From Bacteroides sp. OM05-12 (lineage in GTDB: Bacteria; Bacteroidota; Bacteroidia; Bacteroidales; Bacteroidaceae), in NCBI RefSeq assembly GCF_003438995.1, contig NZ_QSUN01000004.1, positions 124,001-188,000 on the forward strand: a DNA stretch of 64,000 nt. The letters run 5' to 3'. Both the position numbers and the translations under genes were made by a program. How positions within the stretch are numbered: position 1 is the stretch's first letter; every line of letters starts with the position of its first letter. Positions 54,861 through 62,844 of the stretch are shown here, piece after piece. The notes under the pieces are model-generated. The model did not search any database. It was not told the origin of the DNA and saw only the letters and a program-made list of their open reading frames with translations.

Positions 54861-55294
54861 TGGAAGCAAACGAAAAAAAACAATTGGAATTAGACAAACG
54901 CTATATACGTATGGCTGCTATCTGGGCTGAGAACTCTTATTGTACACGTCGCCAAGTAGGTGCTCTGATAATAAAAGATAAAATGATAATCTCGGATGGA
55001 TATAACGGAACTCCTTCCGGATTTGAAAATGTCTGCGAAGATGAAAACGGTTTAACCAAACCGTATGTTCTCCATGCAGAAGCAAATGCTATCACAAAAA
55101 TAGCACGTTCTAATAACAGCAGTGCCGAAGCAACCATGTACGTAACAGCCTCTCCCTGCATTGAATGTGCCAAACTTATTATCCAAGCCGGAATCAAACG
55201 AGTTGTTTATTCTGAGAAATATCGTTTGGAAGACGGACTTAACCTGCTGAAAAGAGCAAATATTGAAGTTGTTTATATTGACCCTAACGAATAA
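54860..55294 (+). CDS. dCMP/cytidine deaminase family protein (ComEB-like)
   Basis: The 144-residue enzyme has the zinc-binding deaminase signature: HAEANAI near 73 with the His ligand and catalytic Glu, and PCIEC near 100 with the two Cys ligands. The N-terminal YIRMAAIWAENSYCTRRQVGALI is typical of dCMP deaminases. It converts dCMP to dUMP for thymidylate synthesis. It lies in the same operon as a folate enzyme (56954), which is metabolically consistent. Confidence 0.93.
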   Translation: MEANEKKQLELDKRYIRMAAIWAENSYCTRRQVGALIIKDKMIISDGYNGTPSGFENVCEDENGLTKPYVLHAEANAITKIARSNNSSAEATMYVTASPCIECAKLIIQAGIKRVVYSEKYRLEDGLNLLKRANIEVVYIDPNE

Positions 55295-55305
55295 CATAAT
55301 AAATT

Positions 55306-57051
55306 ATGAGCACAAATAACTCTTCCCGCTTTACTCCTTTTATCATTGCAATCAGCATTGTACTGGGAATTTTAGTCGGTACGTTTTATGCCAACCATTT
55401 CTCGGGAAGCAAACTGGGAATTATTAATACCTCATCGAATAAGCTAAATGCGCTATTACGCATCATAGATGATCAATATGTTGATACCGTTAACATGACT
55501 GACTTAGTGGAAAATGCTATGCCTCAGATTTTAAGTGAACTCGATCCTCACTCAATGTATATTCCCGCCAAGGATCTGGAAGCTACAAATTCTGAATTAG
55601 AAGGCAGTTTCAGCGGGATCGGAATACAATTTTCTATTCAAAACGATACGATACATGTAAACAGTGTTATCCAGGGAGGTCCTTCAGAAAAAGTAGGATT
55701 GATGGCAGGAGACCGTATCGTTTCGGTAGATGACAGCGCTTTTGTGGGTAAAGACGTAACAATCGATACGGCACCCAGAAAACTGAAAGGTCCTAAAGGG
55801 AGTAAAGTTAAACTGGGAATAGCCCGCCCGGGAGAAAAGAATATTTTATACTTTACCGTTGTAAGAGGAGATATACCGGTGAACAGTGTGGATGCGGCAT
55901 ATATGCTGGATGAGAAATACGGTTATATTAAAGTAAATAAATTCGGGCGTACCACACATGCTGAACTATTAATGGCTATCGCCAAACTTGCGCAGAAAGA
56001 ATGTCAGGGTTTGGTTATTGATTTAAGAGGAAACACAGGAGGCTACATGGAAGCTGCCATCCAGATGGTTACGGAATTTCTTCCTAAAGACAAATTAATC
56101 GTCTATACACAAGGACGTAAATATCCTCGAGAAGAACGATTCTCCAATGGTACAGGCAGTTGTCAGAATACGCCACTTGTAGTTCTTATAGATGAAGGCT
56201 CTGCCTCTGCCAGCGAGATATTCGCCGGAGCAATACAAGATAATGATCGCGGAACGATCATTGGACGCCGTTCATTTGGAAAGGGTCTGGTTCAACAGCC
56301 TATTGACTTCAGTGACGGTTCGGCTATCCGCCTGACAATAGCACGTTATTATACTCCATCCGGCAGAAGCATACAGAAACATTATACCAAAGGGAATGAT
56401 TCGGATTATGAAATGGATATTCTCAAACGTTATGAGCATGGAGAATTCTTCTCGGAAGATAGCATCAAGCAGAACACGGATTTAAAATACACCACCGGAT
56501 TAGGAAGAACCGTATACGGAGGCGGAGGTATTATGCCTGATATTTTTGTACCGCAAGATACCACAGGAGTAACAACATATTATTCAATGGTAGTAAACAG
56601 AGCATTGCCAATTCAGTTCTCCTTCCAATACACGGATAAGAACAGAATTAAGCTACAAAAATATCCGGATGAGCAATCGTTGCTTAAATATTTGAAAGAA
56701 CAAGGTATTATAGAGCAATTTGTGAATTTTGCTGAAAGCAAAGGAGTTAAAAGAAGAAATATACAAATACAAAAGTCCCACAAATTGCTCGAAAAAATAC
56801 TATACGGTAATATCATATACAATATGTTAGGAATAGAAGAATACATTAAATTCCTCAACATTAGCGATGTTACTGTAAACAAAGCTCTTGATATTCTAAG
56901 AAAAGGAGAATCATATCCTAAAGCTCCGCAACCTGTAAAAGAAAAAACAAAGAATGCACGAACTAAAAAAACAACTGCGTGTACAGATAGCCCGAAGAAA
57001 AGCTCTGTACACACATACGGAGCTGACGAAGCTATCAGACGCTTTGCTTAA
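55306..57051 (+). CDS. ctpA: S41-family C-terminal processing peptidase
   Basis: The 581-residue protein has a membrane anchor near the start (about 12-30). A PDZ domain (about 95-175; GSFSGIGIQFSI, VNSVIQGGPSEKVGLMAGDRI) and the S41 domain (about 190-370) follow, with the Ser-Lys dyad (GSASASE near 303 and FGKGLVQ near 328). It cleaves proteins at exposed C-termini in the periplasm. An extra C-terminal region of about 200 residues ends in a Lys-rich tail. The final 98 bases are shared, in another frame, with the next gene. Confidence 0.94.
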   Translation: MSTNNSSRFTPFIIAISIVLGILVGTFYANHFSGSKLGIINTSSNKLNALLRIIDDQYVDTVNMTDLVENAMPQILSELDPHSMYIPAKDLEATNSELEGSFSGIGIQFSIQNDTIHVNSVIQGGPSEKVGLMAGDRIVSVDDSAFVGKDVTIDTAPRKLKGPKGSKVKLGIARPGEKNILYFTVVRGDIPVNSVDAAYMLDEKYGYIKVNKFGRTTHAELLMAIAKLAQKECQGLVIDLRGNTGGYMEAAIQMVTEFLPKDKLIVYTQGRKYPREERFSNGTGSCQNTPLVVLIDEGSASASEIFAGAIQDNDRGTIIGRRSFGKGLVQQPIDFSDGSAIRLTIARYYTPSGRSIQKHYTKGNDSDYEMDILKRYEHGEFFSEDSIKQNTDLKYTTGLGRTVYGGGGIMPDIFVPQDTTGVTTYYSMVVNRALPIQFSFQYTDKNRIKLQKYPDEQSLLKYLKEQGIIEQFVNFAESKGVKRRNIQIQKSHKLLEKILYGNIIYNMLGIEEYIKFLNISDVTVNKALDILRKGESYPKAPQPVKEKTKNARTKKTTACTDSPKKSSVHTYGADEAIRRFA

Positions 57052-57511
57052 TAAACTGGAACAATACCCTGCATTCCAACAAGCAAAAACAGTTTTGCTC
57101 TATTACTCATTAAAAGATGAAGTTCAGACGCATGACTTCGTTGAGAGATGGAGCAAAACTAAAAATATTGTCTTACCAGTAGTAGTAGGCGATTATCTGG
57201 AATTGCGTAATTATACAGGAAAGCAGGACTTACAAACAGGTTCTTACAATATAGAAGAACCTATCGGAGAAATATTCAATGATTACAAGTCTATTGATCT
57301 GGCTATTATCCCCGGAGTATCTTTTGACAAGGAAGGCAATAGATTAGGCAGAGGGAAGGGGTATTATGACCAGTTACTACCTTTACTTACCTCTTCTTTT
57401 AAAATAGGCATTTGCTTTTCATTCCAATTCGAAGATAAAATACCATGTGAAGAACATGATATAAAAATGGATTGCGTTTTTACCGATAAAGAAGTATTCA
57501 ACGGAAAATGA
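56954..57511 (+). CDS. 5-formyltetrahydrofolate cyclo-ligase
   Basis: The 185-residue cytoplasmic enzyme turns 5-formyl-THF into 5,10-methenyl-THF using ATP. The family motif PGVSFDKEGNRLGRGKGYYD near 119-138 is clear. The N-terminal MHELKKQLRVQIARRKAL matches usual family starts, so the 98-base overlap with ctpA is probably real and not a start error. Its 3' end overlaps the convergent DUF721 gene by 14 bases. Confidence 0.93.
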   Translation: MHELKKQLRVQIARRKALYTHTELTKLSDALLNKLEQYPAFQQAKTVLLYYSLKDEVQTHDFVERWSKTKNIVLPVVVGDYLELRNYTGKQDLQTGSYNIEEPIGEIFNDYKSIDLAIIPGVSFDKEGNRLGRGKGYYDQLLPLLTSSFKIGICFSFQFEDKIPCEEHDIKMDCVFTDKEVFNGK

Positions 57512-57788
57512 TATTTATGATAACGGTAGTCCCGACATGACGGTTCAGATTACGGACCAACAGTTCACGTCCCATCATCAACTCTTCCCGCAAAGCCGCA
57601 GAGGTCAGATGAACATAAAGGATTTGATTCCTTATATATAGATTAGTAGTATAAGACGCTATCGTAGGTCCAAGAACTTCTTTCCATGAATCTATTAAAC
57701 GCTGCTGATTCAGGGGAGTCTCCAACCCTTCTTCACGCATAAACTTTCTTAGCAAATCCCCTATTTGCTCTGTATTATTACGCCTCAT
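57498..57788 (-). CDS. DUF721 (DciA-like) protein
   Basis: The 96-residue protein shows the DUF721 pattern: IGDLLRKFMREEGLETPLNQQRLIDSWKEVLGPTIASYT, then LYIRNQILYVHLTSAALREEL. DciA-type proteins load the replicative helicase in bacteria lacking DnaC; the short Bacteroidota version is related but its role is less certain. It overlaps the end of recF by 11 bases, consistent with co-translation of two DNA-metabolism genes. Confidence 0.88.
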   Translation of the reverse strand: MRRNNTEQIGDLLRKFMREEGLETPLNQQRLIDSWKEVLGPTIASYTTNLYIRNQILYVHLTSAALREELMMGRELLVRNLNRHVGTTVIINIIFR

Positions 57789-58902
57789 CTTCCTGCTCCT
57801 CCTGTTTTTCGCTTACTGTTCCTGCATCTACACTGAAAATCTTATAATCCTGTTCCGTCTTGCTCAAGATTTTATCCAAATGTTCACGATTCGTATCGGT
57901 AATAAAGATTTGTCCAAAACTATCTCCGGCTACTAACTTTATTATCTGCTCTACCCGGGAAGCATCCAACTTATCAAAGATGTCATCCAAGAGCAATAGA
58001 GGCGTAGTGTTACTCCCCGTACGTTTTAAGAAATCAAACTGAGCCAGTTTTAATGCTATTAAATAAGTTTTGTTTTGTCCTTGCGAACCTTCCCTTTTTA
58101 TAGAAAAGTCTCCAAGCAACATATTCAGTTCATCTTTATGTATCCCTCTCAATGAATACCCCATGATACGGTCACGAAACCGATTTTCCCGCAAAATATC
58201 GAGCAAAGAAGCATCCTTGGCATGAGATTCATAGATCAAATCGACTTTTTCCTTATCCTGAGATATATAAGAATAGAAAGACTGAAAAATGGGAATGAAC
58301 TCGGATATAAACTCCGCACGTTTGCGATGAACTATTTCACCGGCAGAAGCCATCATTTCCTCCCATACTTCAAAAAGTTCTCCTTCCGGTTCCTGCTCCG
58401 CTTTCAATAATGTATTACGTTGGGCAAGTGCCTTATTATAGCGGATTAAAGCGTCCAGATATTCTTTATCATATTGTGAAATAACCACATCCATAAAACG
58501 ACGCCGTTCCTCGCTTCCTCCGGCAATTAAATCGGAATCAGACGGTGAGACCATAACCAACGGCACAAAACCAATATGATCCGACAAGCGGGTATATTCT
58601 TTCTTGTTGCGTTTAAACTGCTTTTTTTGTCTACGTTTCAAGCCACAATAGATCTCTTCCGGAGTACCATCCTCCATTTCATAAAATCCTTGTACAACAA
58701 AAAAGTCCTGATCATGACGAATGTTCTGGGAATCTATGGGATTCGTACAACTCTTACAAAAAGAAAGATAATAAATAGCATCAAGCAAATTAGTCTTTCC
58801 CATACCGTTCAATCCGAAAAAGCAATTCATCTTTGAAGAAAAGTTAAGTTCTACTTGCTCCAGATTCTTATAATTCAGTATGGAAATACGCTTCAATATC
58901 AT
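57778..58902 (-). CDS. recF: DNA replication and repair protein RecF
   Basis: The 374-residue SMC-like ATPase has Walker A GLNGMGKTNLLDAIYYLS near 30, the ABC signature region EGSQGQNKTYLIALKLAQF near 275 and Walker B PLLLLDDIFDKLD near 307. It helps RecO and RecR load RecA at single-strand gaps. The length is typical. It is followed by the DciA-like gene and has a -7 box at 58927-58934. Confidence 0.95.
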   Translation of the reverse strand: MILKRISILNYKNLEQVELNFSSKMNCFFGLNGMGKTNLLDAIYYLSFCKSCTNPIDSQNIRHDQDFFVVQGFYEMEDGTPEEIYCGLKRRQKKQFKRNKKEYTRLSDHIGFVPLVMVSPSDSDLIAGGSEERRRFMDVVISQYDKEYLDALIRYNKALAQRNTLLKAEQEPEGELFEVWEEMMASAGEIVHRKRAEFISEFIPIFQSFYSYISQDKEKVDLIYESHAKDASLLDILRENRFRDRIMGYSLRGIHKDELNMLLGDFSIKREGSQGQNKTYLIALKLAQFDFLKRTGSNTTPLLLLDDIFDKLDASRVEQIIKLVAGDSFGQIFITDTNREHLDKILSKTEQDYKIFSVDAGTVSEKQEEQEDEA

Positions 58903-58926
58903 TTTTGCTCTTTATTTTTAGGTAGA

Positions 58927-58934
58927 CAAAAGTA
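58927..58934 (-). promoter_or_regulatory. Predicted -7 box of recF
   Basis: Minus strand TACTTTTG, 24 bases before the start codon; divergent from the box at 59029-59036. Confidence 0.6.
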
Positions 58935-59028
58935 GAAATAAAAACTGAAAAAGCAGATAAAGATGCCGTTTTTAAATATAGATGCTAAAAAATATGCCTC
59001 GAAATTTCATTTATATATATAAATCAAC

Positions 59029-59036
59029 TACTTTTG
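59029..59036 (+). promoter_or_regulatory. Predicted -7 box of the TPR membrane protein gene
   Basis: TACTTTTG matches TAnnTTTG, 46 bases before the ATG at 59083. Confidence 0.6.
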
Positions 59037-59082
59037 CTGACCGAAATATATACATATAAGAATAACAAGAAAATAAAATAAG

Positions 59083-59766
59083 ATGGCGGAAGAAAAGAAA
59101 AAACAGGAAGGAGCGAACGTTGAAGATGCGTTAAGCCAATCCGAAGCGTTTATTGTCAAAAACAAAACAACAATTATCGGTTTTATAGTAGCAATAGTGG
59201 TTATCATTGCAGGAGTTATGTTATATAAGCACTATGTATCAGAACCAAAAGAACAAAAAGCGGCCGTTGCAATCTTCAAAGGTGAAGAATACTTCGGAGC
59301 TAATGATTATGAAAAAGCATTGAACGGAGATAGCTTGGGCTATGCAGGATTCATTAAAATTGCAGATGAATTCAGTGGAACAAAAAGCGGGAAACTGGCA
59401 AAAGCTTACGCCGGTATCAGCTATGCACAGTTAGGCAAATACGAAGAAGCTATCAAATATCTAAATAGTTTTGACGGAGAAGACCAAATGGTAGGTCCTG
59501 CCGCACTAGGAGCTTTAGGCGACTGCTATGCTCAACTAGATCAATTGGATAAAGCTACTGCTGCTTTCTTAAAAGCTGCCGACAAAGCTGACAACAATAC
59601 ATTGAGTCCTATCTATTTGAAGAAAGCAGGAGCTATCTTTGAAAAGCAAGGCAAATATGATGACGCGGTAAAAGCATACACTAAAGTAAAAGACAAATAT
59701 TTCAATTCTTATCAGGCAATGGATATCGATAAATATATCGACCGCGCTAATGCCGCAAAGAAATAA
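59083..59766 (+). CDS. Membrane-anchored TPR protein (YfgM-like)
   Basis: The 227-residue protein has a charged N-terminal cytoplasmic stretch, one membrane helix (about 31-49) and TPR repeats (about 75-220; AKAYAGISYAQLGKYEEAIKYL, GALGDCYAQLDQLDKATAAFLKAA, KAGAIFEKQGKYDDAVKAYTKV). The layout resembles YfgM, a helper of the translocon periplasmic face. The specific role here is inferred from layout only. A terminator follows before ribH. Confidence 0.85.
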   Translation: MAEEKKKQEGANVEDALSQSEAFIVKNKTTIIGFIVAIVVIIAGVMLYKHYVSEPKEQKAAVAIFKGEEYFGANDYEKALNGDSLGYAGFIKIADEFSGTKSGKLAKAYAGISYAQLGKYEEAIKYLNSFDGEDQMVGPAALGALGDCYAQLDQLDKATAAFLKAADKADNNTLSPIYLKKAGAIFEKQGKYDDAVKAYTKVKDKYFNSYQAMDIDKYIDRANAAKK

Positions 59767-59803
59767 GAAACGGGTAACTGGAATAAAATAATACCTTATA
59801 TAT

Positions 59804-59834
59804 AAGCTACTCTGATTTTAGAGTAGCTTTTTTT
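59804..59834 (+). terminator. Intrinsic terminator before ribH
   Basis: AAGCTACTCT (59804-59813) pairs with AGAGTAGCTT (59820-59829), with a six-base loop and a T-run to 59834. Confidence 0.88.
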
Positions 59835-59852
59835 AAACCAAAAAAGATTATT

Positions 59853-60347
59853 ATGGCAACAGCTTATCATAACTTATCCGATTATGATTTCAATTCAGTA
59901 CCTAATGCCGAAGGCATGAAATTCGGCATTGTTGTATCCGAATGGAATTACAAAATCACAGGTGCTTTGCTTGACGGAGCTTACAATACCCTAATCAAGC
60001 ATGGAGCTAAAAAAGAAAACATATTAGTGAAAACCGTTCCCGGCAGTTTCGAATTAACCTTCGGAGCAAACCAACTCATGGAAAATTGCGAAGTTGATGC
60101 TATTATTATCCTTGGTTGCGTAATAAAAGGCGATACTCCTCACTTTGATTATGTATGCATGGGAGTAACCCAAGGTATCACCGAACTAAATGCAACTGGC
60201 GATATACCAGTTATTTATGGTTTACTCACCACAAATACAATGGAGCAAGCAGAAGACAGAAGTGGAGGAAAGCTCGGAAACAAAGGAGATGAATGTGCAA
60301 TTACTGCAATAAAAATGGTTGATTTCGCTTGGAGTTTAAATAAATAA
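59853..60347 (+). CDS. ribH: 6,7-dimethyl-8-ribityllumazine synthase
   Basis: The 164-residue enzyme makes lumazine, the direct riboflavin precursor, in a 60-mer or pentamer. Motifs: [17 protein letters not shown] near 30, [14 protein letters not shown] near 67, [14 protein letters not shown] near 90 with the catalytic His, and [17 protein letters not shown] near 127. It starts 18 bases after a terminator, so readthrough or an unseen promoter must drive it. The tRNA promoter begins right after its stop. Confidence 0.95.
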   Translation: MATAYHNLSDYDFNSVPNAEGMKFGIVVSEWNYKITGALLDGAYNTLIKHGAKKENILVKTVPGSFELTFGANQLMENCEVDAIIILGCVIKGDTPHFDYVCMGVTQGITELNATGDIPVIYGLLTTNTMEQAEDRSGGKLGNKGDECAITAIKMVDFAWSLNK

Positions 60348-60351
60348 TTCA

Positions 60352-60359
60352 TATCTTTG
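60352..60359 (+). promoter_or_regulatory. Predicted -7 box of the tRNA operon
   Basis: TATCTTTG, five bases after the ribH stop codon and 51 bases before tRNA-Tyr. Confidence 0.6.
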
Positions 60360-60410
60360 CACCGCGTTTGAGAAACGGAGGTTTTTCAAAGAAAGCAAAA
60401 AGAAAATGTT

Positions 60411-60493
60411 GGGCAAATACCAGAGTGGCCAAATGGGGCAGACTGTAAATCTGCTGGCTTACGCCTTCGGTGGTTCGAATCCATCTTTGCCCA
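60411..60493 (+). tRNA. tRNA-Tyr (anticodon GTA)
   Basis: Acceptor arms GGGCAAA (60411-60417) and TTTGCCC (60486-60492) pair perfectly, with A as discriminator. The anticodon stem GCAGA/TCTGC encloses CTGTAAA with GTA at 60445-60447. A long variable arm (type II) fits tRNA-Tyr. The CCA end is not encoded. Confidence 0.96.
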
Positions 60494-60501
60494 CAATAAT
60501 T

Positions 60502-60574
60502 GCGGAAGTAGCTCAGTTGATAGAGCATTAGCCTTCCAAGCTGAGGGTCGCGGGTTTGAGTCCCGTCTTCCGCT
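60502..60574 (+). tRNA. tRNA-Gly (anticodon TCC)
   Basis: Acceptor arms GCGGAAG (60502-60508) and CTTCCGC (60567-60573) pair perfectly. The anticodon loop CTTCCAA carries TCC at 60535-60537; the T-loop TTTGAGT is close to standard. It lies eight bases after tRNA-Tyr in one transcript. Confidence 0.96.
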
Positions 60575-60580
60575 CTCAAG

Positions 60581-60612
60581 AAAGAGGTTGTCTTGTTGGA
60601 CAGCCTCTTTTT
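60581..60612 (+). terminator. Intrinsic terminator of the tRNA operon
   Basis: A 12-bp stem (60581-60592 with 60599-60610, one G-T pair) with a six-base loop, followed by T residues. Confidence 0.88.
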
Positions 60613-60901
60613 GTATAATAATATTCTTCTCACTAAGTCCCAATAAATCTGAAACAAGATTGATTGTTTATCTCCAACTTCCGGTACATTGCATAAAAGT
60701 CATTTTAACTAGATTGAGTTTCAGAGTATTATATCGAGTATTGCCTCGGTCTCTTCCTTTGCGTGAATGAAATTCATATCATGTACTCTACCGGATTATC
60801 GGAAACATGCAGGATTTTGCATGCTTAACTTATGAACAATACAAATCTGTCAAGCAGAAAATAAAATTAACCGGGAATATGTATGTCTCGAATTTTTTAC
60901 A
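60613..60901. other. Non-coding gap after the tRNA genes
   Basis: I see no credible gene, integration remnant, long repeat or strong structure here. The gap separates the tRNA operon from a regulator gene whose promoter lies at its right end. Confidence 0.6.
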
Positions 60902-60909
60902 TAATTTTG
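60902..60909 (+). promoter_or_regulatory. Predicted -7 box of the TPR-AraC regulator
   Basis: TAATTTTG matches TAnnTTTG, 48 bases before the ATG at 60958. Confidence 0.55.
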
Positions 60910-60957
60910 CACGTATGCTATTTGGAATGACAGACATTAAAGTGCAATAGCTTTATT

Positions 60958-62703
60958 ATGATGAGAACACACACAAGATTGATCTTTACGTTGTTGTTCA
61001 GTTTCATATTCTTCCCGAATGAAGTTTATGCAACTGACTGGACACAGTATTCAGACCTTGTCTGCGAAATGCAAGATGTGTCTTCGAAGCAGATATTGGA
61101 TTTAGCTTCACAACGCGCCGCCGAAAAAAAAGATATTGAGGCAATAGTACTTTGTTCCGTCGTAGCCAGCAGGTTTAGGGACGATATGAACGCAGAGGAA
61201 AGAAATCTTTGCACGTTAGCACATCTAAAAGCAGGTGATATCTATAACGCTCAAAGCAACTATTCTGCCGCTCTTAGCGAGTATATCGAAGGGGTTAAGA
61301 TTAGTGAATCATGCAGTAAACCTATTTATGCCGCACGTCTCTACAACAAAATCGGTAACATCTACTGCATCTTTCTTGATTATGAAAAAGGAATAAGCTA
61401 CTATCTGAAAGCCTACGATTTTTGTCGTGATTATCCTGACCGTGATACAGAACATTATATATTGGTGAATCTTACAGGTATCTACACATTTCTAAAGAAA
61501 AATACCGAAGCGAAGAAGTATTACCGGATGGCCGAAAAGACCAAGAATCCGGCAGATCCTGTGGACGTATTCATGAGTGGCTATACGTTGAGCCTCATAC
61601 AGATTTATGATAACAACGTTCCCCCGGCCATCGCTCGTTTAAAACAGTTAGTTGAATATGCTTCTGAGAAGAAAATAGAACCTAAATATCTCTGTTTCGC
61701 TTATCAGGAGATTTATAATGCTTACAATTGGATTAACCAACCGGACTCCATACTGAAATACCTGCGTCTGTGTGACGAAACAGCACGCCAACATAATATT
61801 CAACATACTTTCACCGAAACACTAAAGAGTCTATCGGCATTCTATGAAAAGGAGGGAGACATCGCTACCGCCAATATGTACAAGACACGTTATCTCGAAA
61901 TAAAAGACTCCATCTATAATATGCGCGAATTCGATATCGTGGAAAATACCTTGTTTACTTATGAAGTAAACAAAACAACCAGAGAGATAGCAGATTTGCG
62001 AATGCGTGAACAAGAGGGAATACAGACAATACGAGTACAACGCGTCATTATGTCGACCGTTGGTATTGTGGCCGTACTTACGGCATTGTTTCTTTTCATC
62101 GTATGGAGACAGAAAAAGAAACTTAACCGTAGCTACACCGATCTCTATACTGTCAATCGAGACTTCATCGACACACAGGAGCAACTGATGGCACGTCTGC
62201 GTAAGGATAGGGAAACGTTGAAAGAAAAAGAACGTGAAATAGCCGAAATGAAAGAAGAACTCGGTAAAGCTAGAGATACATCAACAGACACACTCAAGGA
62301 CGCGCCCAAATATCAGACGAGTAATCTTACCGATGCACAAAGACAGAAGTTGGCTGAAGCGATACAGAATATAATGGAGAACACGCTCGAATTCTGTGAT
62401 TGCGACTTCTCACTGGACACGCTTGCCGAGCTTGTCGGTTCCAACAGGGTATACGTCTCGCAGGTTATTAATGACACCTTTCATAAAAATTTCAATAACT
62501 ACATAAACCCTTACCGTATACATTTGGCTTGCGCCCGCTTTACGGACACGGCCACTTATAAAAACTTTACCATGAAGGCCATAGCCGAGAGTGTGGGGTT
62601 CAAATCGTACACATCATTTGTCAACGTCTTCCGTAAAGTGACAGGAATAACTCCTTTTCTTTACCAGAAAATGGCAAGTCAAGGTATAAAATCATCCGAC
62701 TGA
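60958..62703 (+). CDS. TPR membrane regulator with C-terminal AraC-type HTH
   Basis: The 581-residue protein has a signal peptide (ending EVYAT) and a periplasmic TPR array (about 60-330). A membrane helix (about 361-381), a long coiled coil (about 385-440) and an AraC DNA-binding domain follow (about 475-575; LDTLAELVGSNRVYVSQVIND, MKAIAESVGFKSYTSFVNVFRKVTGITPF). No kinase domain is present, so the signal must pass directly through the membrane. It lies 141 bases before a secreted-protein gene on the same strand, a likely target. Signal unknown. Confidence 0.88.
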   Translation: MMRTHTRLIFTLLFSFIFFPNEVYATDWTQYSDLVCEMQDVSSKQILDLASQRAAEKKDIEAIVLCSVVASRFRDDMNAEERNLCTLAHLKAGDIYNAQSNYSAALSEYIEGVKISESCSKPIYAARLYNKIGNIYCIFLDYEKGISYYLKAYDFCRDYPDRDTEHYILVNLTGIYTFLKKNTEAKKYYRMAEKTKNPADPVDVFMSGYTLSLIQIYDNNVPPAIARLKQLVEYASEKKIEPKYLCFAYQEIYNAYNWINQPDSILKYLRLCDETARQHNIQHTFTETLKSLSAFYEKEGDIATANMYKTRYLEIKDSIYNMREFDIVENTLFTYEVNKTTREIADLRMREQEGIQTIRVQRVIMSTVGIVAVLTALFLFIVWRQKKKLNRSYTDLYTVNRDFIDTQEQLMARLRKDRETLKEKEREIAEMKEELGKARDTSTDTLKDAPKYQTSNLTDAQRQKLAEAIQNIMENTLEFCDCDFSLDTLAELVGSNRVYVSQVINDTFHKNFNNYINPYRIHLACARFTDTATYKNFTMKAIAESVGFKSYTSFVNVFRKVTGITPFLYQKMASQGIKSSD

Positions 62704-62844
62704 TACTTGTCTGTACGTAGAAGAGGCTTTGAAGATATACAAATTAATAAATTTGAAGAGACTGCATTTGCTGAAAACGTTGTTTTATGCTACTTTCGCT
62801 GACGTTCAATTTGCTTTTTTTATTAATCAAATTCCCTTTTCATT

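Noticed and set aside
60349..60657. Minus-strand open frames across the tRNA genes, one containing RRDSNPRPSAWKANALSTELLP
   Set aside because: This is the well-known false protein produced by translating the complement of tRNA genes.
60411..60957. tRNA genes as an integration site with a mobile element downstream
   Set aside because: No integrase, no duplicated tRNA 3' end and no mobile genes follow; the gap and next genes look ordinary.
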